Shown here: positions 28,098 to 38,607 of the stretch, piece after piece
Position numbering within the stretch: the first letter of the stretch is position 1
Layout of the letters: each line of letters starts with the position of its first letter
Assembly (NCBI RefSeq): GCF_007109405.1
Contig: NZ_VJOY01000002.1
Location: 1-64,000, forward strand
DNA length: 64,000 bases
Direction: 5' to 3'
From: Pseudomonas mangiferae
GTDB taxonomy: Bacteria > Pseudomonadota > Gammaproteobacteria > Pseudomonadales > Pseudomonadaceae
Translations under genes and position numbers: made by a program
The notes under the pieces: model-generated
The model's database searches: none
What the model saw: the letters and a program-made list of their open reading frames with translations, nothing else
What the model was told of the DNA's origin: nothing

Positions 28098-29114
28098 TCA
28101 GCGGAAGCCTTCCAGGACGATCTTGCCGCGGGAGGTGCCGCTCTCCAGCTGGGCGTGGGCGCGGCGCAGGTTGGCCGCGTCGATGGTGCCGTAGTGCTCG
28201 CCCAGGGTGGTCTTCAGCACGCCGTCGTCCACCAGCCCGGCGACCCGCTCCAGCAGCCGGTGCTGCTCGATCATGTCGTCGGTCTGGAACAGCGAGCGGG
28301 TGTACATGAACTCCCAGTGCAGGGACAGGCTCTTGCGCTTGAGCAGGCCGATGTCCAGGGCCTTGGGATCGTCGATCAGCGCCAGCCGCCCCTGGGGCGC
28401 CAGGGCCTCCACCAGGGCCGCCAGGTGCTGGTCGGTATGGGTCAGGCTGGCGACGTGGGTCACCGAGTCGATGCCGATGCGCCGCAGTTCCTCGTGCAGC
28501 GGCCGGCTGTGGTCGATCACTTCGTGGGCGCCCAGGTCGCGCACCCATTGCTGGGTCTCCGGCCGCGAGGCGCTGCCGATCACCGTCAGCCCGGTGAGCT
28601 GGCGGGCCAGTTGCACCAGCATCGACCCCACCCCGCCGGCGGCGCCCACCACCAGCAGGCGCTGGCCTGCGGATGCGTCGCCCTCGGCGATGCCCAGGCG
28701 CTCGAAGAGCAGTTCCCAGGCGGTGATGGCGGTCAGCGGCAGCGCCGCGCTCTGGGCGAAGTCCAGGGTCTTCGGGCGATGGCCCACCAGGCGCTGGTCC
28801 ACCACGTGCAGTTGGCTGTTGGCGCCCGGGCGGTCCAGCGCGCCGGCGTAGAACACCTCATCGCCCACGGCGAACAGGTCCACCTCGCGGCCCACCGCTT
28901 TCACCACCCCGGCCACGTCCCAGCCGAGCACCTTGGGCTGGCCGTTCTCCGGCTGCACGTTGCGGCGGATCTTGGTATCCACCGGGTTCACGGAAATCGC
29001 CCGGACCTCCACCAGCAGGTCGCGGGGCCCGGGGACCGGGTCGGGGAGGTCGAGATCCAGCAGGGCCTGGGGATCGTCGGCGGGCAGGGACTGGCGGTAG
29101 GCGATGGCTTTCAT
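28098..29114 (-). CDS. zinc-type alcohol dehydrogenase-like quinone oxidoreductase
   Basis: A 338-residue medium-chain dehydrogenase/reductase. The GroES-like N-terminal half (KVLGWDVAGVVKAVG) is followed by a Rossmann domain with VVGAAGGVGSMLVQLAR. The zinc-binding Cys/His set of true alcohol dehydrogenases is absent, which places it among NADPH:quinone-reductase-like (zinc-independent) enzymes that reduce enones or quinones. The start at 29114 gives MKAIAYRQSLP, the family N-terminus. It is divergent from a LysR gene, its probable activator. Confidence 0.88.
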   Translation of the reverse strand: MKAIAYRQSLPADDPQALLDLDLPDPVPGPRDLLVEVRAISVNPVDTKIRRNVQPENGQPKVLGWDVAGVVKAVGREVDLFAVGDEVFYAGALDRPGANSQLHVVDQRLVGHRPKTLDFAQSAALPLTAITAWELLFERLGIAEGDASAGQRLLVVGAAGGVGSMLVQLARQLTGLTVIGSASRPETQQWVRDLGAHEVIDHSRPLHEELRRIGIDSVTHVASLTHTDQHLAALVEALAPQGRLALIDDPKALDIGLLKRKSLSLHWEFMYTRSLFQTDDMIEQHRLLERVAGLVDDGVLKTTLGEHYGTIDAANLRRAHAQLESGTSRGKIVLEGFR

Positions 29115-29231
29115 GGAACGGCTCCGGAAGGGCCGGCGAGGCCGGCGGGAAGGAATGCCGGACATGCTGGGCTATTCCGTTGCGCGGAAAAACCCGCTAT
29201 CACGGCAGTCTCTTTCAACGGAATCTTGAAA

Positions 29232-30149
29232 ATGCTGCGTCTCGACGACCTCCAGGTGTTCATCTGCACCGCCGACAGCGGCAGCCTTTCCGCGGCCGCG
29301 CGCCGGCTGGAATGTTCGCCGGCGGTGGCCAGCGCCGCCCTCAAGCGCCTGGAGGGCCAGCTGCAGGTACGCCTGCTGGCGCGCTCCACCCGCAGCCTGC
29401 GGCTGACCGCCGAGGGTGAACAGTTCCTCGGCCATGCCCGCGCCGCGCTGCGGGCCCTGGAGGAGGGGCGCCAGGCGCTGGAAGGCGGGCGCGCCGGCAT
29501 CGGCGGCGTGCTGCACCTGTCGGCGCCCTCGGACTTCGGCCGCAACGTGCTGCTGCCCTGGCTGGATGCATTCCAGCGCGACCACCCGCGGCTGACCCTG
29601 CGCCTGCACCTGGGGGACCGGGTGGCCGACCTGTTCCGCCAGCCGGTGGACATCGCCCTGCGCTACGGCGAGCCGGAGGACTCCAGCCTGGTGGCGCTGC
29701 CCCTGGCCCCGGGCAATCGGCGGGTGCTGTGCGCGGCGCCGGCCTACCTCGCCGCACACGACGCGCCGCAGCGGGTCGATGACCTGGCGGCCCACAACTG
29801 CCTGCTCTATGTGCTCGGCGAGCGGGTCCACGATCGCTGGCGCTTCGCCCAGGGCCGGCGCAGCCAGGAGGTGACGGTGAAGGGCGACCGGGTCAGCGAC
29901 GACGCCGACGCGGTGCGGCGCTGGGCGGTGGCCGGCCATGGCCTGAGCTACAAGTCCTGGCTGGACGTGGCCGGGGACGTGACGGCGGGGCGCCTGGCGC
30001 TGCTGCTGGCCGACCACCAGGGCGAGGCCGCGCCGCTGAACCTGATCTGCGCCCACCGGGCCCAGCTGAGCCCGCCGGTGCGGGTGCTCCACGCCTTCTT
30101 GCGCGCGCGCTGCGCCGAGTTGCTGGCGAAGGCGCCCTGGCCCGCCTGA
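29232..30149 (+). CDS. LysR family regulator
   Basis: A 305-residue LysR regulator of the DsdC/AaeR-like (CrgA) subgroup. HTH residues ~15-45 contain LSAAARRLECSPAVASAALKR. The ATG at 29232 sits after a short purine-rich stretch and gives the normal MLRLDDLQVF start. It shares a 117-bp gap with the divergent quinone oxidoreductase gene, whose control by redox-active compounds it likely mediates. It ends 3 bp before the convergent deaminase stop, leaving no room for a terminator between them. Confidence 0.88.
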   Translation: MLRLDDLQVFICTADSGSLSAAARRLECSPAVASAALKRLEGQLQVRLLARSTRSLRLTAEGEQFLGHARAALRALEEGRQALEGGRAGIGGVLHLSAPSDFGRNVLLPWLDAFQRDHPRLTLRLHLGDRVADLFRQPVDIALRYGEPEDSSLVALPLAPGNRRVLCAAPAYLAAHDAPQRVDDLAAHNCLLYVLGERVHDRWRFAQGRRSQEVTVKGDRVSDDADAVRRWAVAGHGLSYKSWLDVAGDVTAGRLALLLADHQGEAAPLNLICAHRAQLSPPVRVLHAFLRARCAELLAKAPWPA

Positions 30150-30152
30150 GCC

Positions 30153-32444
<2,292 letters not shown>

Positions 32445-32511
32445 GCCAGGCCCGGCGTTTCCCTGGCGAACGCGGCATGCTCTCGTTTTCGATGCCGTGA
32501 GGACGCCGGCG

Positions 32512-32748
32512 ATGCGCCACCCTTTCCTCCGACTCGCCGTGAACGGGCTGTGCCTCGGCCTGGTGGCAGTTGCCCTGTTGTTCAGCGCCTTGGCGGTGTG
32601 GGACGCCTATGGCCCGGGCGCGCCCTACTACGGGCGCAGCACCAATAGGGACAAATGGAGCGATCCACGCCCGATCCTGCTGGTCGTGGACGGCGGTGTG
32701 GTGCTGCTGGTCTTCGGGCTGCGCCGGCTGCTTCGGCGTATGCCCTAG
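32512..32748 (+). CDS. small two-helix membrane protein
   Basis: A 78-residue protein with a hydrophobic helix at ~8-28 and another at ~55-70, joined by a polar loop containing YYGRSTNRDKW. No family is recognised. The ATG at 32512 has GAGGA nine bases upstream; a GTG at 32497 is a less likely start. Its TAG overlaps the stop of the convergent MerR gene within the bases CTAG. Confidence 0.62.
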   Translation: MRHPFLRLAVNGLCLGLVAVALLFSALAVWDAYGPGAPYYGRSTNRDKWSDPRPILLVVDGGVVLLVFGLRRLLRRMP

Positions 32749-33104
32749 CGAGGGCGTGGCTGCAGCGGGCAGCCGCTGGCGAGGCGCTGGTGGAGTTCGT
32801 CGCGCAGGGCGGCCAGCTCCTCCATCCGCTGTTCGATGCGCTGCAGCTTGTCGGTCAGCAGTTCCTGCACCGCCTGGTCGCGATCGGGCGCCGACCACAG
32901 GGTCTCCAACTGCTCGCCGATTTCCGCCAGGGCGAAGCCCAGGTGCTGGGCGGTCTTGATGTACAGCAGGGCCTGCAGGCTTTCCTCGGGGTAGTCGCGG
33001 TAGCCATTGGCGCTGCGCCGGGCGCGGATCAGGCCGAGGCGTTCGTAGAAGCGCAGGCTGTCGCGACTGACGGCGGCGCGGCTGGCCAGTTCGCCGATGC
33101 GCAT
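32745..33104 (-). CDS. MerR family regulator
   Basis: A 119-residue MerR-type activator. The winged-helix domain (1-70) reads MRIGELASRAAVSRDSLRFY, followed by a dimerisation coiled coil (~75-110) and a very short tail with a single Cys (ASGCPLQ). The usual Cys pair of metal sensors is missing, so it may sense a small molecule or a thiol-reactive compound, as AdhR/NmlR-like proteins do. It is divergent from a membrane-protein gene whose promoter carries a MerR-type dyad in a 19-bp spacer. The ATG at 33104 is the family start. Confidence 0.85.
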   Translation of the reverse strand: MRIGELASRAAVSRDSLRFYERLGLIRARRSANGYRDYPEESLQALLYIKTAQHLGFALAEIGEQLETLWSAPDRDQAVQELLTDKLQRIEQRMEELAALRDELHQRLASGCPLQPRPR

Positions 33105-33128
33105 GGAAAAGGACTCGCGGAAGGGGCT

Positions 33129-33159
33129 TGACCCTGGAGCATACTCCAGGCCCCAGGAT
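33129..33159 (+). promoter_or_regulatory. MerR-type promoter with 7-4-7 dyad
   Basis: TTGACC (33129-33134) and CAGGAT (33154-33159) are separated by 19 bp. The perfect dyad CCTGGAG-CATA-CTCCAGG (33133-33150) lies across the -35 edge and spacer. The layout matches MerR-activated promoters and would drive the membrane-protein gene at 33190. Confidence 0.72.
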
Positions 33160-33189
33160 CGGGTTCCCCTTTCCTGCGAGATTTCCCTC

Positions 33190-33603
33190 ATGTGGCATCC
33201 CTCCACCTACCGGCGCCTGGTACGCGCCAGCGCCTGGTACGACCTGCTGGTCACCGCACCCTTCGCGACGCCCTGGACCTTCCTCCTGCTGCACGGGGCG
33301 CTGTCGGCCGTGGCTAGCGGGCTGGCCTTGCCCGGAGAGCTGCCAACATTCGCTGCGCTGCCGATGCTCATGGCCAACCTGCTGGGCTCACTGGTCTGCA
33401 TCTGGGCTGTGCTGCGCATCCGTCATCCAGAGCGTCGCCTGGGCCGCTACGACGCCGCCGGGCGGATGGCCTTCGCCCTCTGGCAGGCCTATGCCCTGGC
33501 CCAGGGCGCGAGCTGGGTGATCTTGCCGTTCCTGGTGGCGGAATTGGCCTGGGGCATCGCCCAGGCCTGGCCGGTGAGCGACGACGCTATCCGCCGGGAT
33601 TGA
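33190..33603 (+). CDS. membrane protein under MerR control
   Basis: A 137-residue inner-membrane protein with four hydrophobic segments. Recognisable pieces are LVRASAWYDLLVTAPFATPW near the N-terminus and LMANLLGSLVCIWAVLRIRHPE in the middle. I do not recognise an assigned function. The ATG at 33190 lies 31 bp after the MerR-type -10 element, so regulation by the divergent MerR gene is well supported by position and promoter structure. Confidence 0.75.
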   Translation: MWHPSTYRRLVRASAWYDLLVTAPFATPWTFLLLHGALSAVASGLALPGELPTFAALPMLMANLLGSLVCIWAVLRIRHPERRLGRYDAAGRMAFALWQAYALAQGASWVILPFLVAELAWGIAQAWPVSDDAIRRD

Positions 33604-33704
33604 ATCCAGAGTTCTGGACGGTACCCGAGTACCCGGGCTGGACATTTTTCGTCCGGCCCGGCGCAGGCCCCGGCGCACCACGGCCCGAGGCGTTCATCCC
33701 AGGC

Positions 33705-33713
33705 TTATCCACA
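33705..33713 (+). promoter_or_regulatory. DnaA box (TTATCCACA)
   Basis: An exact match to the consensus high-affinity DnaA-binding 9-mer, followed by GTGTTTT. Confidence 0.6.
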
Positions 33714-33929
33714 GTGTTTTCCCCGGCTTGCGTGGACAAGCCAGCCTTGCCTTCCTCGCCACGACGGGTGCGGGCCAGGCCCTTCGCCGGACGCTGGAAA
33801 AAATCAATGAATCAACAGGTTACCTGCGACAAAGGGGCGCGCCCCGGCCGCCTTGGACAAAATCCGCGCAACCCGGCCCAGGCCCCGTGGCATGCCGTCT
33901 GCGCGGCGCTTTCCCAGGGTTTCCCACAT

Positions 33930-33938
33930 TGTTATCCA
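33930..33938 (+). promoter_or_regulatory. DnaA box (TTATCCACA)
   Basis: A second exact DnaA 9-mer in the same orientation, 225 bp from the first, preceded by the related TTTCCCACA and followed by a T-rich stretch. Confidence 0.6.
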
Positions 33939-34011
33939 CAGGGATTGTGAGCAGTTTTTTATCGCCACGGCAGACACGGGATTGACCCGCTGGCGCGGAC
34001 CTGGCGTGGCA

Positions 34012-34596
34012 TCACAGGCGCTGCAGCTGGATGCGGCCGCGGCTCAGGTCGGCCAGCCAGCGCTCCAGGGCGTCGCAGTGGGGCTCTGGCAACGCCAACT
34101 GCAGGTCGACGCCGTCCGACTGGTACTGCTGTCGCTCCACGGTGGCGGCGAAATCGGCGAGCCGGGCCTGCAGGCGCGCCCATTCGGCGAACCCGCAGTG
34201 GCAGGCCACCCGTACCTGCACCCGGCGGGGCAGGCGTTCCGCGTCCTGCAGGCATTTCGCCGCGCAGCCGCCATAGGCCCGGGCCAGGCCGCCGGTGCCC
34301 AGCTGGATGCCGCCGTACCAGCGGGTCACCAGCACCGCCACGCCGTCCCAGCCCTGGCTGTGCAGCGCGGCGAGGATCGGCCGTCCGGCGGTGCCGCCGG
34401 GTTCGCCGTCGTCGCTGAAGCGGTAACGCTCGCCCAGCACCCAGGCCCAGCAATTGTGGGAGGCGGCGGGGTCGGCGTGGGCGTCGAGGAAGGCCTGGGC
34501 GGCCTCGGCGCTGTCCACCGGGGCCGCGCGGGCGAGGAAGCGGCTCTTGCGGATGTCCTCGCGGTACTCGCAGGGGGCCGCGAGGGTGAAGGCCAT
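34012..34596 (-). CDS. YigZ/IMPACT family protein
   Basis: A 194-residue cytoplasmic protein of the UPF0029/IMPACT family. The conserved core is visible as KSRFLARAAPV, SHNCWAWVLG, FSDDGEPGGTAGRPIL and RWYGGIQLGTGGLARAYGG. A C-terminal ferredoxin-like domain (~130-194) follows, giving the normal family length. The molecular role of YigZ is not settled; the eukaryotic relative IMPACT regulates translation. It lies 12 bp downstream of the TetR/RutR-like gene on the same strand, so the two may be cotranscribed. Confidence 0.9.
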   Translation of the reverse strand: MAFTLAAPCEYREDIRKSRFLARAAPVDSAEAAQAFLDAHADPAASHNCWAWVLGERYRFSDDGEPGGTAGRPILAALHSQGWDGVAVLVTRWYGGIQLGTGGLARAYGGCAAKCLQDAERLPRRVQVRVACHCGFAEWARLQARLADFAATVERQQYQSDGVDLQLALPEPHCDALERWLADLSRGRIQLQRL

Positions 34597-34608
34597 GGGC
34601 GCGTCGCC

Positions 34609-35268
34609 TCAGGCGGTGGGCGGCGTCAGGCCGCAGCCCTTGAGGATGATCCGGGTGAGGTTGTCGCAGGCCGCGTCGAAGTCCTGCTTGGTGAGGCGCG
34701 TGCGACCGGTGACGCGGCAGATCTGGGTGGCGAAGTCCGCGTAGTGCTGGGTGCTGCCCCAGAGCAGGAAGATCAGGTGCACCGGGTCCACCGGGTCCAT
34801 CTTGCCCGCGGCGATCCAGGCCTCGAACACTCCCGCGCGGCCGCTGAACCAGGCCCGGTAGTCCTGGTTGAAATGCGCGGTGAGGCACTCGCCGCCGCTG
34901 ATCACTTCCATGGCGAAGATGCGCGAGGCCTTCGGGTAGCGCCGGGAGAATTCCATCTTCGCGCGGATGTAGCGGGTCAGCGCCTGGGCCGGGTCGTCTT
35001 CGGCGCTCAGGGTGTTGAAGGTGCTGTCCCACAGTTCGAGGATGTTGCTGAGCACCGCCATGTACAGGCCCAGCTTGTTGTTGAAGTAGTAGTGCAGGTT
35101 GGCCTTCGGCAGCCCGGCGTTCTGCGCGATGGTGTTCATGCTGGTGCCCTTGAAACCGTGGCGGGCGAACTCCTCCTCGGCGGCGGCGATGATCGCTTCT
35201 TCGTTCTTCTGGCGGATGCGCCCGGCGGGCTTGGCGCTGGTGCGATGCGCGGGTACGTCGAGAGTCAT
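34609..35268 (-). CDS. RutR-like TetR family regulator
   Basis: A 219-residue TetR regulator closely resembling RutR, the pyrimidine/purine-responsive repressor. The HTH reads MNTIAQNAGLPKANLHYYF, and the effector domain contains FSRRYPKASRIFAMEVISGG and LIFLLWGSTQHYADFA, both RutR-like. RutR binds uracil or thymine; here the nearest transport gene is an NCS2 permease directly upstream on the same strand, suggesting nucleobase-dependent control. The ATG at 35268 gives a basic tail before the HTH; a longer frame is unsupported. Confidence 0.87.
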   Translation of the reverse strand: MTLDVPAHRTSAKPAGRIRQKNEEAIIAAAEEEFARHGFKGTSMNTIAQNAGLPKANLHYYFNNKLGLYMAVLSNILELWDSTFNTLSAEDDPAQALTRYIRAKMEFSRRYPKASRIFAMEVISGGECLTAHFNQDYRAWFSGRAGVFEAWIAAGKMDPVDPVHLIFLLWGSTQHYADFATQICRVTGRTRLTKQDFDAACDNLTRIILKGCGLTPPTA

Positions 35269-35383
35269 GGTGCGGTTCCGGGCGGGTCGGGTTGGCGGAG
35301 CGACAGCACTGATACCCCAGGGTCGGGTCGGAGACAAGGCCCGCGCCGGGGAAAACCCCGGGCGGGCCCGATATGCCCGCGAA

Positions 35384-36772
35384 TCAGGCGCGATCGACCC
35401 GCTCTGGCAGGGCCTCGGCGGGGGCGGTGGCGGGCGTTTCCCGAGGCAGCAGCAGGTCCAGGAGGATGGCGCTGAGCCCGCCGCTGGTGATGGGCGAGTC
35501 GAACAGGTTCTGCACCAGGCGCGGCAACTGGTGGAGCAGGGCCGGCTCGGCGCCGACGCCCAGGCCGATGCCGAAGGCGGTGGCGATCACCAGCATGTTG
35601 CGGCGATCCAGGCGCACCTGGGCGAGGATGCGGATGCCGGCGGCGGCCACGCTGCCGAACATCACCAGGGTCGCGCCGCCCAGCACCGGCTTGGGAATCT
35701 GCTGCAGCAGCGCGCCGAGCACCGGGAACAGGCCCAGGGCCACCAGCAGCGCGCCGATGTAGAGACCGACGTGGCGACTGGCCACGCCGGTCATCTGGAT
35801 CACCCCGTTGTTCTGGGCGAAGGTGGTGTTGGGGAAGGCGCTGAAGGTGGCTGCCAGCAGGCAGCTGACGCCGTCCCCCAGCACGCCGCCCCTGAGGCGC
35901 TGCAGGTAGCCGGGGCCTTCGATGGGCTGCTGCGAGAGCAGGCAGTTGGCGGTCAGGTCGCCCACCGTTTCCAGGGTGCTGATGGCGTAGATCAGCGCCA
36001 CCGGCAGGAATGCGCTCCAGTCGAAGGCGAACCCGAAGGCGAAAGGCCTTGGCAACGCCACCAGGGGCAGGTCCGGCAGGGGCTCGGGCGCCAGGCGCCC
36101 GCCGAGCCAGGCCGCCACGCAGCCGATGGCCAGTCCGAGGACGATGGACGACAGGCGCACCCATGGGTTGGCGGAGCGGTTGAGCAGGATGATGCTCGCC
36201 AGGACCAGGCCGCCCAGCGCCAGGTTGACCGGTGCGCCGAAGTCCGCGGCGCCGAAGCCGCCACCCAGGTCGGTGATGCCCACCTTGATCAGGCTGACGC
36301 CGATCAGGGTGATGACGATGCCGGTGGCCAGGGGCGTGATCACCCGCCGCAGGTGGCCGATGCAGCGGCTCAGGGCCACCTGGACGAAGGCGCCGAAGAA
36401 GCACACGCCGAAGACCATGGCGAGGATGTCCTCGGGGCTGCCGCCGCGCTGCTTCACCAGCAGACCGGCGGACAGGACCGCGCCGAGGAAGGCGAAGCTG
36501 GTGCCCTGCAGGCAGATCATCCCCGCGCCGATGCCCAGGGGCCGCCGCGCCTGGATGAAGGTGCCGACCCCGGAGACCATCAGCGCCATGCTGATCAGGT
36601 AGGGCAGGTGGGCGCCCAGCCCCAACACCCCGCCGATCACCAGCGGCGGGGTGATGATGCCCACCACGCTGGCCAGTACGTGTTGCAGGGCTGCCAGCAG
36701 GGCGGGGAAGGGTGCAGGACGGTCTTCCAGTCCGTAGATCAGGTCGGGAGCGGGAATGTTCTCGGTGTGCAT
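35384..36772 (-). CDS. NCS2 family nucleobase:cation symporter
   Basis: A 462-residue inner-membrane transporter of the NAT/NCS2 family (uracil, xanthine or urate uptake). Fourteen hydrophobic segments are suggested. The family signature is present as NNGVIQMTGVASR, and the substrate-region motif as AISTLETVGDLTANC. The specificity-determining Gln/Asn pattern looks closer to xanthine/urate carriers than to UraA, but this is a guess. A GC-rich hairpin (about 35338-35371) follows its stop before the RutR-like gene. With the deaminase at 30.2-31.1 kb it forms a nucleobase salvage neighbourhood. Confidence 0.9.
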   Translation of the reverse strand: MHTENIPAPDLIYGLEDRPAPFPALLAALQHVLASVVGIITPPLVIGGVLGLGAHLPYLISMALMVSGVGTFIQARRPLGIGAGMICLQGTSFAFLGAVLSAGLLVKQRGGSPEDILAMVFGVCFFGAFVQVALSRCIGHLRRVITPLATGIVITLIGVSLIKVGITDLGGGFGAADFGAPVNLALGGLVLASIILLNRSANPWVRLSSIVLGLAIGCVAAWLGGRLAPEPLPDLPLVALPRPFAFGFAFDWSAFLPVALIYAISTLETVGDLTANCLLSQQPIEGPGYLQRLRGGVLGDGVSCLLAATFSAFPNTTFAQNNGVIQMTGVASRHVGLYIGALLVALGLFPVLGALLQQIPKPVLGGATLVMFGSVAAAGIRILAQVRLDRRNMLVIATAFGIGLGVGAEPALLHQLPRLVQNLFDSPITSGGLSAILLDLLLPRETPATAPAEALPERVDRA

Positions 36773-37005
36773 GGCGGCCTCGGGTCGGGCGGGCGCGGTA
36801 GGCGCCGCGGGAACAGGCGGACGCTTGCAAGAAGTTGTCCAGGTGAACAGGTTCTGCGGTGAAGCCCGGTCCGACGCGGACGAGGGGCCAGGGCCTTCCC
36901 GTCGCCACGCGTCGTGCCGGTGCAGGTGCGCAGGCCGCGCACCAAAAGCGCACCGCCCGCCGGACGGGACGGGCGCCGGGTTGATCGGGCCCAGGCGCTG
37001 TATAG

Positions 37006-37020
37006 ACTGAGATTCTCAGT
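37006..37020. promoter_or_regulatory. dyad at promoter of RHH gene
   Basis: A perfect 7-1-7 dyad, ACTGAGA-T-TCTCAGT, partly overlaps a TATAGA -10-like element at 37001-37006 and lies 28 bp before the ribbon-helix-helix gene. It is a plausible operator for that protein. Confidence 0.5.
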
Positions 37021-37048
37021 GCATTTTCAGTAACAGGAGCATCGCCCC

Positions 37049-37270
37049 ATGACCCGGCTCACCGTTGACCTGTCCGCCGAGATCGACGCCAAACTTACCG
37101 ACATCGCCAAGCGTAATGGCATCACCAAGGCCGAGGCCATGCGGCGCGCCTTCGCCCTGCTGGCGGTGGCGGACCAGGAGAAACAGAAGGGCAAGGGCTT
37201 CTCCCTGGGCATCGTGCGAGAGAACGACGACAACGAACTGGTGGCGGTCGGCCGCGTGGTAGGGGTCTGA
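37049..37270 (+). CDS. ribbon-helix-helix DNA-binding protein
   Basis: A 73-residue protein with a CopG/Arc-type fold: an N-terminal beta strand TRLTVDLS followed by two helices (EIDAKLTDIAKRNGITKAEA). Such proteins bind operators as dimers and often repress their own gene. A dyad sits at its promoter. The next gene starts 1 bp after the stop and codes for a small membrane protein, a layout also seen in some antitoxin-toxin and plasmid-like pairs. The ATG at 37049 follows AGGAG. Confidence 0.78.
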   Translation: MTRLTVDLSAEIDAKLTDIAKRNGITKAEAMRRAFALLAVADQEKQKGKGFSLGIVRENDDNELVAVGRVVGV

Positions 37271-37271
37271 C

Positions 37272-37544
37272 ATGGAGAACGGAAAGGGATCTTCCGGCGA
37301 TATCGACCTGGCCCAGGTGTTCAGCGCCCCCGGGGGCGTGACGGTCAACGAGGGCGAGCGCCTGCGCTTCGCCCGCCAGGTGCTGTTCTGGCTGGCGCTG
37401 ATCTGCGTCAGCGTCTTCGTCGCCCACGGCGCCTGGCCGCAGAACGACGGCGTGGCGCAGATCTTCGAACTGGTGAAGATCGGCGCACTGCCCCTGGTCA
37501 CCCTGGTGATTTCCTTCTATTTCCCCAACAGCGCCACCCGCTAG
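37272..37544 (+). CDS. small membrane protein paired with RHH gene
   Basis: A 90-residue protein with a polar N-terminal ~30 residues and two hydrophobic helices (VLFWLALICVSVFVAHG and ALPLVTLVISFYFPNS). No family recognised. It follows the ribbon-helix-helix gene by one base, so the two are certainly cotranscribed. Its stop codon overlaps the stop of the convergent bauR-like gene by 4 bp. Confidence 0.7.
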   Translation: MENGKGSSGDIDLAQVFSAPGGVTVNEGERLRFARQVLFWLALICVSVFVAHGAWPQNDGVAQIFELVKIGALPLVTLVISFYFPNSATR

Positions 37545-38461
37545 GCGGTATCCGCCAGGGCGGCGAGGAAGCTTTCCAGCACCAGGTGCGGCCGGCGCCC
37601 CCGGCGGGTGACCGAAGCCAGGCTGAGGGCGTAGTGGCGGCTCGCTGGCTTCAGCGCCCGCAGCCGGCCCTGGCCGACCCACTGCTGGGCATAGTGGTCC
37701 GGCAGGTAGCCGATGTAGCGCCCAGTGAGGATGAGGAAGGCCATGCCCTCGCGGTCCGAGGCGCTCGCCGTGCAGTTCAGGGCCTGGTAGCGCGCCTGGG
37801 CCTCCGGCGGCAGGCGGAAGGTGGGGGCGATGGCATCCTGGGCGTCCAGGCGATGGTCCTCGAGGGTGGCGTCGTCCACGTAGAACAGCGGGTGGCCCAC
37901 TGCGCAGTAGAGCAGCGAGCGCTCGTCGTACAGCGGCTGGTAGTCCAGCCCGGCCAGGGCCGCCGCCTGGGGCACCACGCCGACGTGCAGGCGGCCGTCC
38001 AGCACGCCCTGCTCCACTTCGCCGGGCGGCGTCATGCGGATCTGGATGCGCACGTCCGGGCCCTGGGCCTTGAGCCGCGCCAGGGCATGGGTGATGCGCA
38101 TGTGGGGCACGGTCACCAGGTTGTCGGTGAGGCCGATATTCAGTTCGCCGCGCAGGTGCCGGTGCAGGCCGTTGACCTCGGTGCGGAAGCTCTCCAGCGC
38201 CCCCAGCAGGCGCAGGGCCGACTGGTACACCTCGCGGCCTTCCTCGGTCAGGGCAAAGCCGGCGCGACCGCGCTGACACAGGCGCAGGCCGAGGCGCTGC
38301 TCCAGGTCGCCCATCTGCTGGCTGATGGCCGAGCGGCCGATGCCCAGGGCGCCCTCGGCGGCGGAAAAGCCGCCACAGTCCACCACCGTGCGGAACAGCC
38401 GCAGCAGGCGTACCTCGAAGTCGCTGACCTGGGCCAGGAGATCGCCACGTCGTCCGTTCAT
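37541..38461 (-). CDS. bauR: LysR regulator of beta-alanine catabolism, BauR-like
   Basis: A 306-residue LysR regulator with HTH FSAAEGALGIGRSAISQQMGD (~33-52) and a full effector domain. It is divergent from the beta-alanine aminotransferase gene, the same arrangement as bauR/bauA (PA0133/PA0132) in P. aeruginosa, which is why I use the name. It presumably activates bauA-bauC in response to beta-alanine or a derived metabolite. The 146-bp divergent gap should hold its operator. The ATG at 38461 is the only good start. Confidence 0.82.
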   Translation of the reverse strand: MNGRRGDLLAQVSDFEVRLLRLFRTVVDCGGFSAAEGALGIGRSAISQQMGDLEQRLGLRLCQRGRAGFALTEEGREVYQSALRLLGALESFRTEVNGLHRHLRGELNIGLTDNLVTVPHMRITHALARLKAQGPDVRIQIRMTPPGEVEQGVLDGRLHVGVVPQAAALAGLDYQPLYDERSLLYCAVGHPLFYVDDATLEDHRLDAQDAIAPTFRLPPEAQARYQALNCTASASDREGMAFLILTGRYIGYLPDHYAQQWVGQGRLRALKPASRHYALSLASVTRRGRRPHLVLESFLAALADTA

Positions 38462-38607
38462 TTGTTTAGCGCCAGGTAAACCCAGAATCGGAAAAATCGA
38501 ATTTTACCGACTCTAGGCCCATGGCACTGTGGCCTGCAACCCACCCGGTCCTCGGTCCCCTGCGCCGTCGCCGGCCAGGGGCCGCCCACTCGACCAGGAG
38601 GTCTTCG

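Larger units (their letters stand above)
33604..34011. other. 408-bp gene-free region with DnaA boxes
   Basis: No convincing gene is present between two convergent genes. The region contains two perfect DnaA 9-mers, several weaker variants (for example a site two mismatches away at 33731-33739), short A/T runs near 33799-33803 and 33954-33960, and GC-rich blocks. Nothing else was identified. Confidence 0.6.

Noticed and set aside
33604-34011. A chromosomal replication origin
   Set aside because: Two DnaA boxes are present, but there is no dnaA, dnaN, rpmH or parAB nearby and no clear AT-rich unwinding element.
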